From Syntrophaceae bacterium UBA4778 (lineage in GTDB: Bacteria > Desulfobacterota > Syntrophia > Syntrophales > UBA4778): a DNA stretch of 28,699 nt. Below the pieces are notes generated by a model. The model was not told where the DNA came from, did not search any database, and saw only the letters and a list, made by a program, of their open reading frames with translations. The DNA is taken from contig DHHG01000213.1 in the NCBI GenBank assembly GCA_002403175.1, positions 1-28,699 on the forward strand, written 5' to 3'. A program made the translations under genes and the position numbers. Within the stretch, counting starts at the first letter, position 1; each line of letters begins with the position of its first letter. Below, in pieces: positions 16,778-25,011 of this stretch.

Positions 16778-17760
16778 TCATAGTCAGCTGGAACACACGA
16801 GCGCTCTTATTACAATGCATCCGGTCTATCATCGACACGACCGATCCCGCACCGGAGATCATCGTCGTCGATAACGCATCCGAAGACAATTCGGCTGATG
16901 CAGTCAATGAGTCTTTTCCGCAGGTAAAGGTTATCCGCAATGATAAAAATCTCGGATTTTCCGGAGCAAACAATATCGGGATCAGAGAGAGTTCGGGAAA
17001 GTACGTTTGCTTTATCAATTCGGATGTAATTGTGCTTAAGGACTGTATCGGCAGGATGCACGCCTATATGGAAGCCAACCCGGATATAGGAATTCTGGGA
17101 CCAAAGGTTCTTTGGCCGGACGGTAAGACCGTGCAGCGGTCCTGCATGGGTTTCCCAACGCTATGGAACATGCTGTGCCGCGCTGTCGGCATCGATTCCT
17201 TATTCCCCAAAGTGCGTCTTTTCGGTGGGCACCTGATGACTTTCTGGCCCCATGACACGCTTCGTGAAGTTGATGTTATAAATGGATGTTTCTGGATGAT
17301 CAGGCGATCCGGCATAGAGCAGGTAGGAATGTTGGATGAAAATTTTTTCATGTACGCTGAAGATGTAGACTGGTGCAAACGATTCCATGATTGGGGATGG
17401 AAAAATGTATTCTACCCGGACGCGGAAGCTGTCCATTATGGCGGAGCCAGTTCAGCTGCAATGCCCGTGCGTTTCTATGTGGAAAAGCAACGTGCCAATT
17501 TTCAGTACTGGAAAAAACATCACGACCGGTTTTCAACGGCAATCTATTCATCGACACTGATTCTGCACGAATCCAGCCGAGCCCTCATTTATTCACTTCT
17601 CTACTGGGACAAAAGGGGGCCAGCTCATCTGCTACCTCGTTTTAAAGCGAGGAGAAGCATTGAATGTCTTCGCCTTTTGACACGCATTATGTTCCAAACG
17701 AATAAACCCAGGCAAAGCGAAAAAGCGCTTTTACCAAAAGGAGGTGAGATCAGTTGCTGA
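16762..17760 (+). CDS. GT2 glycosyltransferase, rhamnosyltransferase-like
   Basis: A 332-residue GT-A enzyme opening with MDISVIIVSWNTRALLLQCI. The metal/nucleotide motif NSD is at 86-88. The WbbL-type landmarks NGCFWMIRR and MYAEDVDWCKR (about 197-207, catalytic-base region) are present. The family adds rhamnose or related sugars to the lipid-linked repeat unit on the cytoplasmic face. Length is normal. It overlaps the polymerase gene by 16 bp and the next GT2 by 7 bp. The sequence gives no direct clue to the sugar used. Confidence 0.93.
   Translation: MDISVIIVSWNTRALLLQCIRSIIDTTDPAPEIIVVDNASEDNSADAVNESFPQVKVIRNDKNLGFSGANNIGIRESSGKYVCFINSDVIVLKDCIGRMHAYMEANPDIGILGPKVLWPDGKTVQRSCMGFPTLWNMLCRAVGIDSLFPKVRLFGGHLMTFWPHDTLREVDVINGCFWMIRRSGIEQVGMLDENFFMYAEDVDWCKRFHDWGWKNVFYPDAEAVHYGGASSAAMPVRFYVEKQRANFQYWKKHHDRFSTAIYSSTLILHESSRALIYSLLYWDKRGPAHLLPRFKARRSIECLRLLTRIMFQTNKPRQSEKALLPKGGEISC
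17738..17756 (+). promoter_or_regulatory. Near-perfect Shine-Dalgarno before a TTG start
   Basis: AAGGAGGTGA at 17738-17747 is complementary to ten consecutive bases of a typical 16S rRNA 3' end and lies six bases before TTG at 17754. It is the strongest ribosome site in the window and decides the start of the following GT2 gene. It sits inside the 3' end of the preceding GT2 gene. Confidence 0.75.
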
Positions 17761-18650
17761 AAAGGAACTATGTTCTCATCACCCCGGCTCGCGATGAAGA
17801 GGCGTTCATAGAGAAAACGATCCAATCCGTTGCAGCCCAGACCGTGCGTCCCCGAAAATGGGTTATTGTAAACGATAATTCCAAGGATGGAACAGAACGT
17901 ATTATCCTGGATTACAAGATGCAGTATCGTTTCATTGATCTTTTGAATCTCAGCAAAAACGGTATACAGAGAAATTTTGCAGCACAGGTACACGCCATTC
18001 GGGCAGGTCACGAGCGCCTTAAGAAAGACGAATACTCCTGGATCGGAAATCTCGATGCGGATATTTCTCTACCTCCTGACTATTATGAACGCATTATCGA
18101 TAAATTCATCCAGAACCCCAAGCTGGGACTAGCGGGTGGATTTGTCCACGAAAAAACGAATGGTTCCTTTCACAGTCGCCGGTACAATCATCCGCAATCC
18201 GTCCCCCATGCCGTTCAATTCTTTCGGAGGGAATGTTTCGACTCCATTAACGGGTACATTCCTCTGAAATACGGGGGGCCGGACTGGTGCGCAGAGGTCA
18301 TGGCAAGGATGAACGGATGGCAGACGGAGTCCTTCCCGGAAATCGTCGTCTTTCACCATCGGCATACCGGGTCCGTCGAAGGAATCCTCAACGCAAAATT
18401 CCGGCTGGGCTTAATGGATTATTCCCTCGGGAGCGATCCCGTTTTTGAGGTTATAAAATGTATGTACCGTCTCCGGGAAAAACCTTATATTCTCAGTTCC
18501 ATTTTCAGACTGGCGGGATTCTGCTGGCTCTACATACGGAGAGAGCAACGAATGGTTCCTGACGATTTCGTTGCCTATCTCAGAAAAGAACAAAAAGAGA
18601 GGGTCGCAAATATATTAAAAATAAAAAATAGGAATAATGGCCATGTTTAA
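17754..18650 (+). CDS. GT2 glycosyltransferase, second copy
   Basis: A 298-residue GT-A enzyme (NYVLITPARDEEAFIEKTIQSVAAQT). The DxD motif is NLDADIS, Asp101 to Asp103. The acceptor-side region YGGPDWCAEVMARMNGWQ follows, with a His/Arg-rich HHRHTGS. It starts at TTG 17754, supported by the full-length Shine-Dalgarno sequence. The last part (from about 255) is basic and may contact the membrane. It differs clearly from the GT2 upstream, so the two probably add different sugars. It overlaps the beta-helix gene by 14 bp. Confidence 0.92.
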   Translation: MLKRNYVLITPARDEEAFIEKTIQSVAAQTVRPRKWVIVNDNSKDGTERIILDYKMQYRFIDLLNLSKNGIQRNFAAQVHAIRAGHERLKKDEYSWIGNLDADISLPPDYYERIIDKFIQNPKLGLAGGFVHEKTNGSFHSRRYNHPQSVPHAVQFFRRECFDSINGYIPLKYGGPDWCAEVMARMNGWQTESFPEIVVFHHRHTGSVEGILNAKFRLGLMDYSLGSDPVFEVIKCMYRLREKPYILSSIFRLAGFCWLYIRREQRMVPDDFVAYLRKEQKERVANILKIKNRNNGHV

Positions 18651-20097
18651 CTTGCATTTAGTAATCTGGAGAATCCTATTTGCAGTTCTGATGATCGTCT
18701 CCATTCCTTCACTTATACTCGCAACAGATTGGTATGTACGCCCAGCCGGTTCCGGATACGGCAGCGGAGATGGAATGTCCTATGATAATGCGTGGAGCGG
18801 TTTTAGCAGCATCATATGGGGACCGGGAGGCATTCGTGACGGCGATCAGCTCTATGTGTGCGGCACCCATAGTGAAGCGCTAACCATCACAGCTTCAGGC
18901 TCACCAGGAAAAGAAATCTACATCCGCGGGGACTCTCCCCGGGAACCAGGAATCATCGATCCCGCCTACAATTCCCCCAACTGTCTGGTAATGACGGATC
19001 GCTCCTATGTTGCTGTGGAGGGACTGACCTTGAAAAGGAGTGCCTCTCAGGCAATCATGATGCAGGGGACAACAAACTGCGAAGTGAGTCGCTGTGCCTT
19101 CTCGCTTATCGGATCCAAAGCCGGCGGATCATACGCCATCGATGGAACCTATGCAGGTGGAGCCAGGATACTTAATAACCGTCTGACGAATGCGGAAGGG
19201 GGTTTCAATGCGCATGGAATAATTATCAATTCCGGAACAGGAAATCCCGCCGTCAGCCGGGTAACAGGAAACCGTATTGACGGTCTCAATGGCGACGGTA
19301 TAACGGCCGGGAATAATGTAATCATCCTGGATAATATCATATCCAATCTGCTCAATACCGAAGTTCACTCGGACGGTATCGTCGTCCAGGGCTCCAACGT
19401 CGCAGTAACTCAGAACACGGTATACGATTGCACACAGAATATTTATGTCGACGCTTTTGATTATGGAACCGCTTCTACTTCCGTTTGTAATGAAGTTGCT
19501 ATCTGGAGCAACCTGATCTATGGAACCGCTTCCGGAGCAAGGATCGGCGTTATAGGCATATCGGTCGATGTGGAAACGGGAGGAGGGGCGAATATTGGAA
19601 GTCTGAAAATATACAATAATACGATTGTGGATTGCTCTTTGAGTGGTATGAAAATTCTGGATCGGAGTCCCGAAGGGAGTAAACTGAGAAATCCGGATAT
19701 CCGAAATAATATACTGGTTAATAATGGAGGAAACAATCGCCAGTTCCATTTTGGCGGCCATCTACCCGATGGCCTTATCTTGGATAATAATCTAACCCTC
19801 AATACTGCTTATGATGGTGGAGCGCCCCAGACCTACTTCTGGTATGATTCACCCAGGACCCTTTCGGAAATGCAGGCTCTCGGATTCGAAACGCATGGTG
19901 TTTCGCAAGTTCAACCCGTATTTGTCAGGTATGAATACTTTGGCAATGGAAACGATCTGAGACCGTCTCCCGGATCTCCCGCAGTCGGTTCAGGCATCAA
20001 CCTGGGTCTTGACTACACAAAAGATCGCGACGGGAAGGTTCGTCCTTCGCAATCCGGATGGGATCTGGGCTGCTTTGAAGTGAGCGGCGGTTCATAA
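18637..20097 (+). CDS. Secreted right-handed beta-helix protein
   Basis: A 486-residue exported protein. A signal peptide (hydrophobic stretch about 10-30, cleavage near LILA) precedes DWYVRPAGSGYGSGDGMSYDNAWSGF. The body (about 90-420) has the regular short strands with Asn ladders of parallel beta-helix proteins (NNRLTNAEGGF, NNVIILDNIISN, YNNTIVDCS, NNILVNNGG). Such helices are typical of polysaccharide lyases, epimerases and adhesins. I could not place catalytic residues. ATG 18643 is an alternative start with AGGA better spaced. It is the only secreted protein inside the assembly operon, so action on the polymer after export is likely. A paralogue is encoded at 22287-23765. Confidence 0.88.
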   Translation: MAMFNLHLVIWRILFAVLMIVSIPSLILATDWYVRPAGSGYGSGDGMSYDNAWSGFSSIIWGPGGIRDGDQLYVCGTHSEALTITASGSPGKEIYIRGDSPREPGIIDPAYNSPNCLVMTDRSYVAVEGLTLKRSASQAIMMQGTTNCEVSRCAFSLIGSKAGGSYAIDGTYAGGARILNNRLTNAEGGFNAHGIIINSGTGNPAVSRVTGNRIDGLNGDGITAGNNVIILDNIISNLLNTEVHSDGIVVQGSNVAVTQNTVYDCTQNIYVDAFDYGTASTSVCNEVAIWSNLIYGTASGARIGVIGISVDVETGGGANIGSLKIYNNTIVDCSLSGMKILDRSPEGSKLRNPDIRNNILVNNGGNNRQFHFGGHLPDGLILDNNLTLNTAYDGGAPQTYFWYDSPRTLSEMQALGFETHGVSQVQPVFVRYEYFGNGNDLRPSPGSPAVGSGINLGLDYTKDRDGKVRPSQSGWDLGCFEVSGGS

Positions 20098-21641
20098 TGA
20101 AGGAAAATACGATCCCATCTCTCACAAGCCGAAATATTCTGGCTAGAAATACCCTGTTGAGTTTTGCGGGCCAGATTGCTCCCCTCCTGGTTGCACTGTT
20201 CTCGATTCCTTATCTCATCAGGCATTTCGGGATTGACCGCTTCGGCGTGCTGACACTCGTTTGGGTCATTATCGGATATTTCAGCCTTTTCGATCTCGGG
20301 CTGGGCAGAGCCTTGACTCAGATGGTCGCGCGGCGGATCGGCACTCCTCAACAAAATTCCATTCCTTCTCTCGTCTGGCTCTGCCTCGCCCTCATGCTGG
20401 CACTTGGAATCACAGGTGCCCTGATTCTGGGATACATCTCCCATTGGCTGATCTACGAGATTTTGAAAGTTCCTCCAGAGCTGCGTGAAGAAACGCGTTC
20501 CTCCTTCATTCTGCTCTCTTTATCATTGCCTTTCGTTATCAGCACCGCTGCACTTCGGGGATTGCTCGAAGCCAAGCAATGCTTCGGACTATTGAATGCT
20601 GTCCGCATTCCACTCGGCATTTTCATGTACCTGGGTCCTTTTCTGGTACTGCCTTTCTCGCCGAGCCTCTTTTATGTAGTCCTTGTCCTTGTCATAGGAA
20701 GAATTGCTGCCTGGGCCATTCATCTGATATTCTGTCTGAAAGAGTTTCCAGCACTCCGATCGAAACCGAATATTGATTTAGCTCATTTTAGACCTCTGGT
20801 GCAATTCGGAGGATTCATCACTATCAGCAATATCATCAGCCCGATACTGGCCAATATAGACCGCTTTATTATCGGTGCATTGGTTTCCGTTACCGCCGTA
20901 GCTTATTATACAACCCCCTATGAGGTCGTGACCAAGCTCTGGATCATACCTGGGGCTTTGACCAGCGTTCTATTTCCCGCCTTCAGCACAAGTTACATAC
21001 AGGACAAGGAAAGAACGTTGCGACTGTTTCACCTAAGCGTCAAATATATTTTCATTGCTCTCTTTCCAATCGTCATCGGGATTGTAGCGTTTTCGGCAGA
21101 TGGAATCGAATTCTGGCTGGGAGCTGAATTCGCGCGGCACAGCGCGCGCCTTCTGCAGTTCATGGCAATAGGTGTCTTCTTCAACAGTTTTGCATTAATC
21201 CCTTTCGCACTCATTCAGGCAGCGGGCCGACCATCCTGGGCTGCTCTCCTTCACTTTATCGAACTTCCATTTTATGTCGCAACCATATGGATAATGGTTA
21301 ATTGGTTCGGTCTGGAAGGAGCTGCAATCGCCTGGCTGGCAAGAATCGTCATCGACACAGTCGCTCTTTTCTGGATGACAGGAAGAATTCTCCCCGCCGG
21401 TGTTTCCGAAACAACATACCGATTACGTTCATTGTTCTCCATCAGCATCCCTGTCATCGGTCTGTTTTTCATGCCGTTTGAACTGATCGTAAAAATTCCA
21501 TTGTTCATTATGATATTGATTTCCTTTTCTGCCGCTTCCTGGGTCGTTCTCCTCGACAAAGAGGAGCGGAATCTGTTGACAACTTATTTCAGGAAAATTC
21601 AACATCTCGCGAAGAGGTGTCTCTATGTCTTCGGTAATTAG
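20097..21641 (+). CDS. Wzx-type polysaccharide flippase (MOP superfamily)
   Basis: An integral membrane protein of 514 residues, about 12-14 helices. It starts RNTLLSFAGQIAPLLVALFSIPYLIRHFG and contains LGLGRALTQMVARR and SNIISPILANIDRFIIGAL, matching the Polysacc_synt/RfbX family. It would flip lipid-linked repeat units across the inner membrane before the Wzy-like enzyme acts. Start and previous stop share one base (TAATG at 20095-20099). No ribosome site is obvious, so translation is probably coupled. Length is slightly long but normal. Confidence 0.93.
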   Translation: MKENTIPSLTSRNILARNTLLSFAGQIAPLLVALFSIPYLIRHFGIDRFGVLTLVWVIIGYFSLFDLGLGRALTQMVARRIGTPQQNSIPSLVWLCLALMLALGITGALILGYISHWLIYEILKVPPELREETRSSFILLSLSLPFVISTAALRGLLEAKQCFGLLNAVRIPLGIFMYLGPFLVLPFSPSLFYVVLVLVIGRIAAWAIHLIFCLKEFPALRSKPNIDLAHFRPLVQFGGFITISNIISPILANIDRFIIGALVSVTAVAYYTTPYEVVTKLWIIPGALTSVLFPAFSTSYIQDKERTLRLFHLSVKYIFIALFPIVIGIVAFSADGIEFWLGAEFARHSARLLQFMAIGVFFNSFALIPFALIQAAGRPSWAALLHFIELPFYVATIWIMVNWFGLEGAAIAWLARIVIDTVALFWMTGRILPAGVSETTYRLRSLFSISIPVIGLFFMPFELIVKIPLFIMILISFSAASWVVLLDKEERNLLTTYFRKIQHLAKRCLYVFGN

Positions 21642-22290
21642 AACCCCGTCTGCATTTTTTTTGAAGCTCCCACGATGCACGGGGCCAAAGCTGGTCCGAC
21701 TGCTCGAACGGCTTTACGCAAAGTTTTACTCTCTGCTGATTTCAGGAGGTTTTGCCGAGTTCGGCAGCAAGAGCGTCATTGTACCGCCATTTCGATTCTC
21801 CGGTGAAGAACGCATTGCTATTGGCTCCCGTGTCTTTATCGGGGGAGGTTCGTGGATTGCGGCCCTGGAAAATGGGAAAAATAACGGCACGGCTGTTTCC
21901 ATAGGAAGCGATACAAGTATTTCGGGAGTCTGTGCTATATCAGCGATCAGTTCCGTAATTATTGAAGACCATGTCCTTTTTGCATTAAATGTACAGGTCT
22001 CGGACCACAAGCATCGATATGATTTCAAGGAGCTCCCGATTAAACTCCAAGGGATTGATAAAATAGCTCCGGTCCGCATCTGCCAAGGATCATGGATCGG
22101 TCAAAATGTGGTTATCTGTCCGGGAGTGACGGTGGGAAGGGGTGCGGTGATCGGTGCGAATTCGCTCGTGAACAGAGATGTTCCGGAATTCAGTGTTGCG
22201 GCAGGGTCACCCGCACGCATTATTAAAGATATGACCGGAGAGACATTCCGTTTTAACCAGAATGTCTCTCCGGACCAGTCTTCGTATTAG
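21625..22290 (+). CDS. Left-handed beta-helix (hexapeptide) O-acetyltransferase, WbbJ-like
   Basis: A 221-residue acetyl-CoA-dependent acetyltransferase with hexapeptide repeats (about 45-125 and 140-190), including IGSRVFIGGGSWI, VSIGSDTSISG and IGQNVVICPGVTVGRGAVIGANSLV. The SDHKHRYDF loop carries the catalytic His region, and VAAGSPARIIK is the family ending. It probably O-acetylates a sugar of the repeat unit. AAGAGGTG lies before the ATG, which overlaps the flippase gene by 17 bp. Last gene of the assembly operon. Its stop codon overlaps the convergent beta-helix gene by four bases. Confidence 0.93.
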   Translation: MSSVIRTPSAFFLKLPRCTGPKLVRLLERLYAKFYSLLISGGFAEFGSKSVIVPPFRFSGEERIAIGSRVFIGGGSWIAALENGKNNGTAVSIGSDTSISGVCAISAISSVIIEDHVLFALNVQVSDHKHRYDFKELPIKLQGIDKIAPVRICQGSWIGQNVVICPGVTVGRGAVIGANSLVNRDVPEFSVAAGSPARIIKDMTGETFRFNQNVSPDQSSY

Positions 22291-23765
22291 GAAGCCAATC
22301 TCAGATTTCTGGGTGGATTGGGTTTGCTTGTTTGCGGTGTGCCGGACGTAAATTCGTAAGCACCTATATCCCAGGCATTTCCCTGAGGACGTGAATATCC
22401 TTCCCTGTCAAAAGCGAAGTCCGCACCGAGATTCAGACCCGCATCAATGGCAGCCGAGCCTGAGGTGAGCATATATACATTGTCCGATGCATTCTGGAGA
22501 TATTTCGCGAATAGAGGATTCTGAAATTTCCCGTGCGCCTCGAACCCCATGGCACGCATTTCCGATACGGATTTGGCGCTGCCATACCAGTACCAGCCCT
22601 TATCCGAGGAATCGTAATTGGAAAAAACCATATTGTAATCCAAAGTCGGATTGACAGCCGCATTGCCGTGCAGATTGATACATCTGTTGTATCCCCCGCT
22701 GTTGACCACGATATTGTTTACAACAGCCATATTCCGCAGTCTGCTTCCGATGCGGTCGGTAATATTCATCCCGTTGTAATTACAATCAACAATCGTATTG
22801 TTATAGATACGCAACGAATCGATGGAAGAGACCCCAGCCGTTTCCACATCAACGGAAATGCCGTTCACGCCTATACTCTGACCAACTGACGTTCCGTAAA
22901 TCAGGTTTCCCCAAACGGAGACATTGTTGCAGATACATTGCGCACCGGTGCCGTAATCAAACGAATCAACGTAAATACACTGGGTGCAGTCGTATATGGT
23001 GTTTTGCCGGATCACCACATTGGACCCCTGGGCCACAATCCCGTCGGAATGGGTGGATGTATTCAGAAGGCGGCCGACCGTATTCTTCATAACAATGACA
23101 TTATCTCCCGTCACGATCCCATCCACTTCGATTGCTGTAATCGTATTCTTTTCGATGATGCTCTGCTCCGGTGCGGAACGACCGAGGTTAACAACGATGC
23201 CTGTCGCATTGAATGCGCCCTCCGAGTTATTCATGGTGTTTCCATAAATATAGAGCCCGCTCGCATAACGACCGTCGACTCCGAAATTGGTTCCGCCCGA
23301 CGCAATCGCCCGGAAGTTGCAGTTTTTAATCTCACAACGATAAGCCCCTTGTGCGTGAATACCGCTCGCACTCGATTTACGAAGGGTCAGCCCGTCAATG
23401 ACGATATAGCTTCTATTCCCTATATCAATGCAATTGTTTGCCCCATAATTCACATTGATGGAGCCCGGGTCCGAAGCATAATTTCCGCGAATAGTAATCT
23501 TTGCGCCTGATGCTCCGGAAGTCCCTACAGAGAGCGTTTGTCCATGGGCACCGCAGACGTAGAGCATATCACCCGCTGTGACTCCGCCCGATCCCCAAAC
23601 GATCCTGCCGAATCCGGACCAGGCGTCCGTATAGGATGCACCGCTTCCAGCTCCGTAAGTGCCGCCGCTGGGACGAACATACCAGTCTTTTGCAGAGCAA
23701 AGCGAAATCATCATCAGGCCTAATACAATCTGCAATGCCGCAATTCTAACAAATTTTCCGATCAT
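22287..23765 (-). CDS. Secreted right-handed beta-helix protein, paralogue of the 18637 gene
   Basis: A 492-residue protein with a Sec signal (cleavage near CSA at 23-25), then DWYVRPSGGTYGAGSGASYTDAWSGF, almost matching the mature start of the other beta-helix protein. The two share order and motifs along their length (SDGIV.QGSNV...QNT.YDCTQ.IYVD). The body is an Asn-rich ladder fold. The last residues, PNPPRNLRLAS, look like the linker plus first strand of an FN3 domain that is cut off by the stop. A GGGGAAG site lies before the ATG. It is on the opposite strand from the EPS operon and convergent with it. Activity on the polysaccharide is inferred from the operon-resident paralogue. Confidence 0.88.
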   Translation of the reverse strand: MIGKFVRIAALQIVLGLMMISLCSAKDWYVRPSGGTYGAGSGASYTDAWSGFGRIVWGSGGVTAGDMLYVCGAHGQTLSVGTSGASGAKITIRGNYASDPGSINVNYGANNCIDIGNRSYIVIDGLTLRKSSASGIHAQGAYRCEIKNCNFRAIASGGTNFGVDGRYASGLYIYGNTMNNSEGAFNATGIVVNLGRSAPEQSIIEKNTITAIEVDGIVTGDNVIVMKNTVGRLLNTSTHSDGIVAQGSNVVIRQNTIYDCTQCIYVDSFDYGTGAQCICNNVSVWGNLIYGTSVGQSIGVNGISVDVETAGVSSIDSLRIYNNTIVDCNYNGMNITDRIGSRLRNMAVVNNIVVNSGGYNRCINLHGNAAVNPTLDYNMVFSNYDSSDKGWYWYGSAKSVSEMRAMGFEAHGKFQNPLFAKYLQNASDNVYMLTSGSAAIDAGLNLGADFAFDREGYSRPQGNAWDIGAYEFTSGTPQTSKPNPPRNLRLAS

Positions 23766-24078
23766 AAATCTTCCCCTTTTTCAATCCGCAAGGATTGGAT
23801 GTTTTATTGGGCTTGGTCAGATAGCTTAAGATCAGAAGAAGAACAACAGTCAGCCTTAATCCCGGAAAATCTCTCACTTCTCAAAACATGCCGAACGAAA
23901 TTTTCCTTTGAGCTCTGCCGAATGAAGAATAAAAAGGGATGCGTTTTTTAGTATGCCCAAATTGGTATTCAAAACTATTTCAATGGCCCGGAAGGAATGT
24001 TCTTTTTAATCCTACGATAGAATCATTCCGATTACATCTTTTTTCTGTACGCACGCCGGAGCGCATGTAATGAAATAA
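23766..24078. other. Gene-free spacer upstream of the minus-strand beta-helix gene
   Basis: No coding region is credible. A perfect hairpin CAATCC-GCAA-GGATTG (23782-23797) lies just upstream of the ribosome site of the minus-strand gene. A larger imperfect inverted repeat, GGAATGTTCT (23994-24003) with AGAATCATTCC (24019-24029), lies nearer the FN3-malectin stop and lacks a clear T run. The promoter for the beta-helix gene must lie here if it has its own, but I cannot identify it. Confidence 0.5.
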
Positions 24079-24879
24079 TTATTTTTTTATGACAATCGCA
24101 TTGACTATCGGATAATTGACAACCGATCGGAACTGGATTTTCAGAGTTCCGTTCGTGACTGTTACAGGAACGGTAACGTCGTATGCCCTAAAGGCAGATC
24201 CGGCCATGGCAAACACATCCAACCGGCTGATTACAACCTTACCCGCCGCCAGAACATCGAAAATACGTTTCCCTCGGGACGTGTAATAGGTTTCAGCAAA
24301 CTTGAGAGTCAGATTATAATTGCCGTTCGCGAGAGGTATATTATAGGAAAAATTACCTGTGCGTCCGCTCCGGTACAGAGTTACATCCGATGTACCCGAA
24401 ATGGAATAAGAGGTCCGAAATCCCCAGCCACCGCTATAGCGGGTGTCTGCAGCATAAACGATTCCACCCGCCGCTGTATACTGTGATCCTCCAGAGTTGA
24501 CTGCAAAAGCTGTCGTCGCTCCGGTAGAAACCGCGGGTATATAGTAGCTGATCTCGCTGGAGTAATCGCTTTCAAGCCCATCTGTGTTATAAGCCGTCGC
24601 TACGAAGTAATATGTCCTGCCTTCCGTAAGAGATAACGTGCAGCTCGTAAAGTTGCCCACATTGATACTGTTCGCGTATGTCCTTGAAACCGTTCCGTAG
24701 TAGATCTTATATCCCGCGATATCCGTTTCGGTATTGGCATCCCAGGCCAGAGTGATATTTGCCGCTCCGGCGACTCCCGGTCGAGCCATAACAAGAGCGC
24801 TTAACACTGCCAGAAAAATAAGCACTCCCCATGCCAATCGAATACGGAACCATTCCATAAACCAAATACGATTATCCAT
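24079..24879 (-). CDS. Secreted FN3-malectin protein
   Basis: A 266-residue exported protein. A signal peptide or anchor lies in the first about 39 residues (hydrophobic WGVLIFLAVLSALVMA, then AGAA). An FN3 domain spans about 40-115 (ITLAWDANTETDIAGYKIYYG, YYFVATAYNTDGLESDYSSEI). A malectin-like carbohydrate-binding domain spans about 125-266 (FAVNSGGSQYTAAGGIVYAAD, YNLTLKFAETYY, FDVLAAGKVV). Malectin domains bind glucose-type sugars, so binding the exported polymer is plausible. ATG 24879 is favoured by AGGAG eight bases upstream. Its FN3 is closely similar to that of the neighbouring CFI-box protein. The ribosome site lies in a hairpin at 24888-24954. Confidence 0.88.
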   Translation of the reverse strand: MDNRIWFMEWFRIRLAWGVLIFLAVLSALVMARPGVAGAANITLAWDANTETDIAGYKIYYGTVSRTYANSINVGNFTSCTLSLTEGRTYYFVATAYNTDGLESDYSSEISYYIPAVSTGATTAFAVNSGGSQYTAAGGIVYAADTRYSGGWGFRTSYSISGTSDVTLYRSGRTGNFSYNIPLANGNYNLTLKFAETYYTSRGKRIFDVLAAGKVVISRLDVFAMAGSAFRAYDVTVPVTVTNGTLKIQFRSVVNYPIVNAIVIKK

Positions 24880-24887
24880 GCATATCT

Positions 24888-24954
24888 CCTTTCAAAAGCG
24901 CACTCCTGGAGGAGTCCGGTTTTTCACCAATTCATATATGCGCCTTTTGAAAGG
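24888..24954 (-). promoter_or_regulatory. Hairpin that would bury the Shine-Dalgarno of the FN3-malectin gene
   Basis: In the minus-strand RNA, CCUUUCAAAAGGCGC (24954-24940) pairs with GCGCUUUUGAAAGG (24901-24888): 14 bp with one bulged G. The 3' arm includes the first half of the ribosome site GAAAGGAG. The 38-base loop contains a second small stem ACTCC/GGAGT (24914-24918 with 24905-24909). The start codon is only eight bases downstream. Translational control, for example by temperature, ligand, protein or coupled translation, is inferred. Confidence 0.55.
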
Positions 24955-24965
24955 AAGCTCATTTA

Positions 24966-24999
24966 CCTGAACGGAAGCTTTTCTCGGCGCCCGTTCAGG
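24966..24999 (-). terminator. Hairpin after the FN3-CFI-box gene
   Basis: CCTGAACGG (24966-24974) and CCGTTCAGG (24991-24999) form a perfect 9-bp stem with a 16-base loop, 12 bases after the minus-strand stop. There is no T run on either side, so it is either a weak or Rho-assisted 3' end or an RNA-processing/stabilising hairpin between two co-transcribed genes. Confidence 0.4.
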
Positions 25000-25011
25000 A
25001 ATACAACAATG

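Noticed and set aside
22938..23510. 190-codon plus-strand open frame opposite the minus-strand beta-helix gene
   Set aside because: The repeated Asn-rich codons of the beta-helix gene leave long open antisense frames; no ribosome site or recognisable protein. The same applies to 19129-19761 on the minus strand.
24960..24967. Third copy of the EPS regulatory element on the minus strand (TTCAGGTA)
   Set aside because: Only eight bases match, without AAAATCAG at the right spacing or a -10; it is part of the hairpin at 24966-24999.
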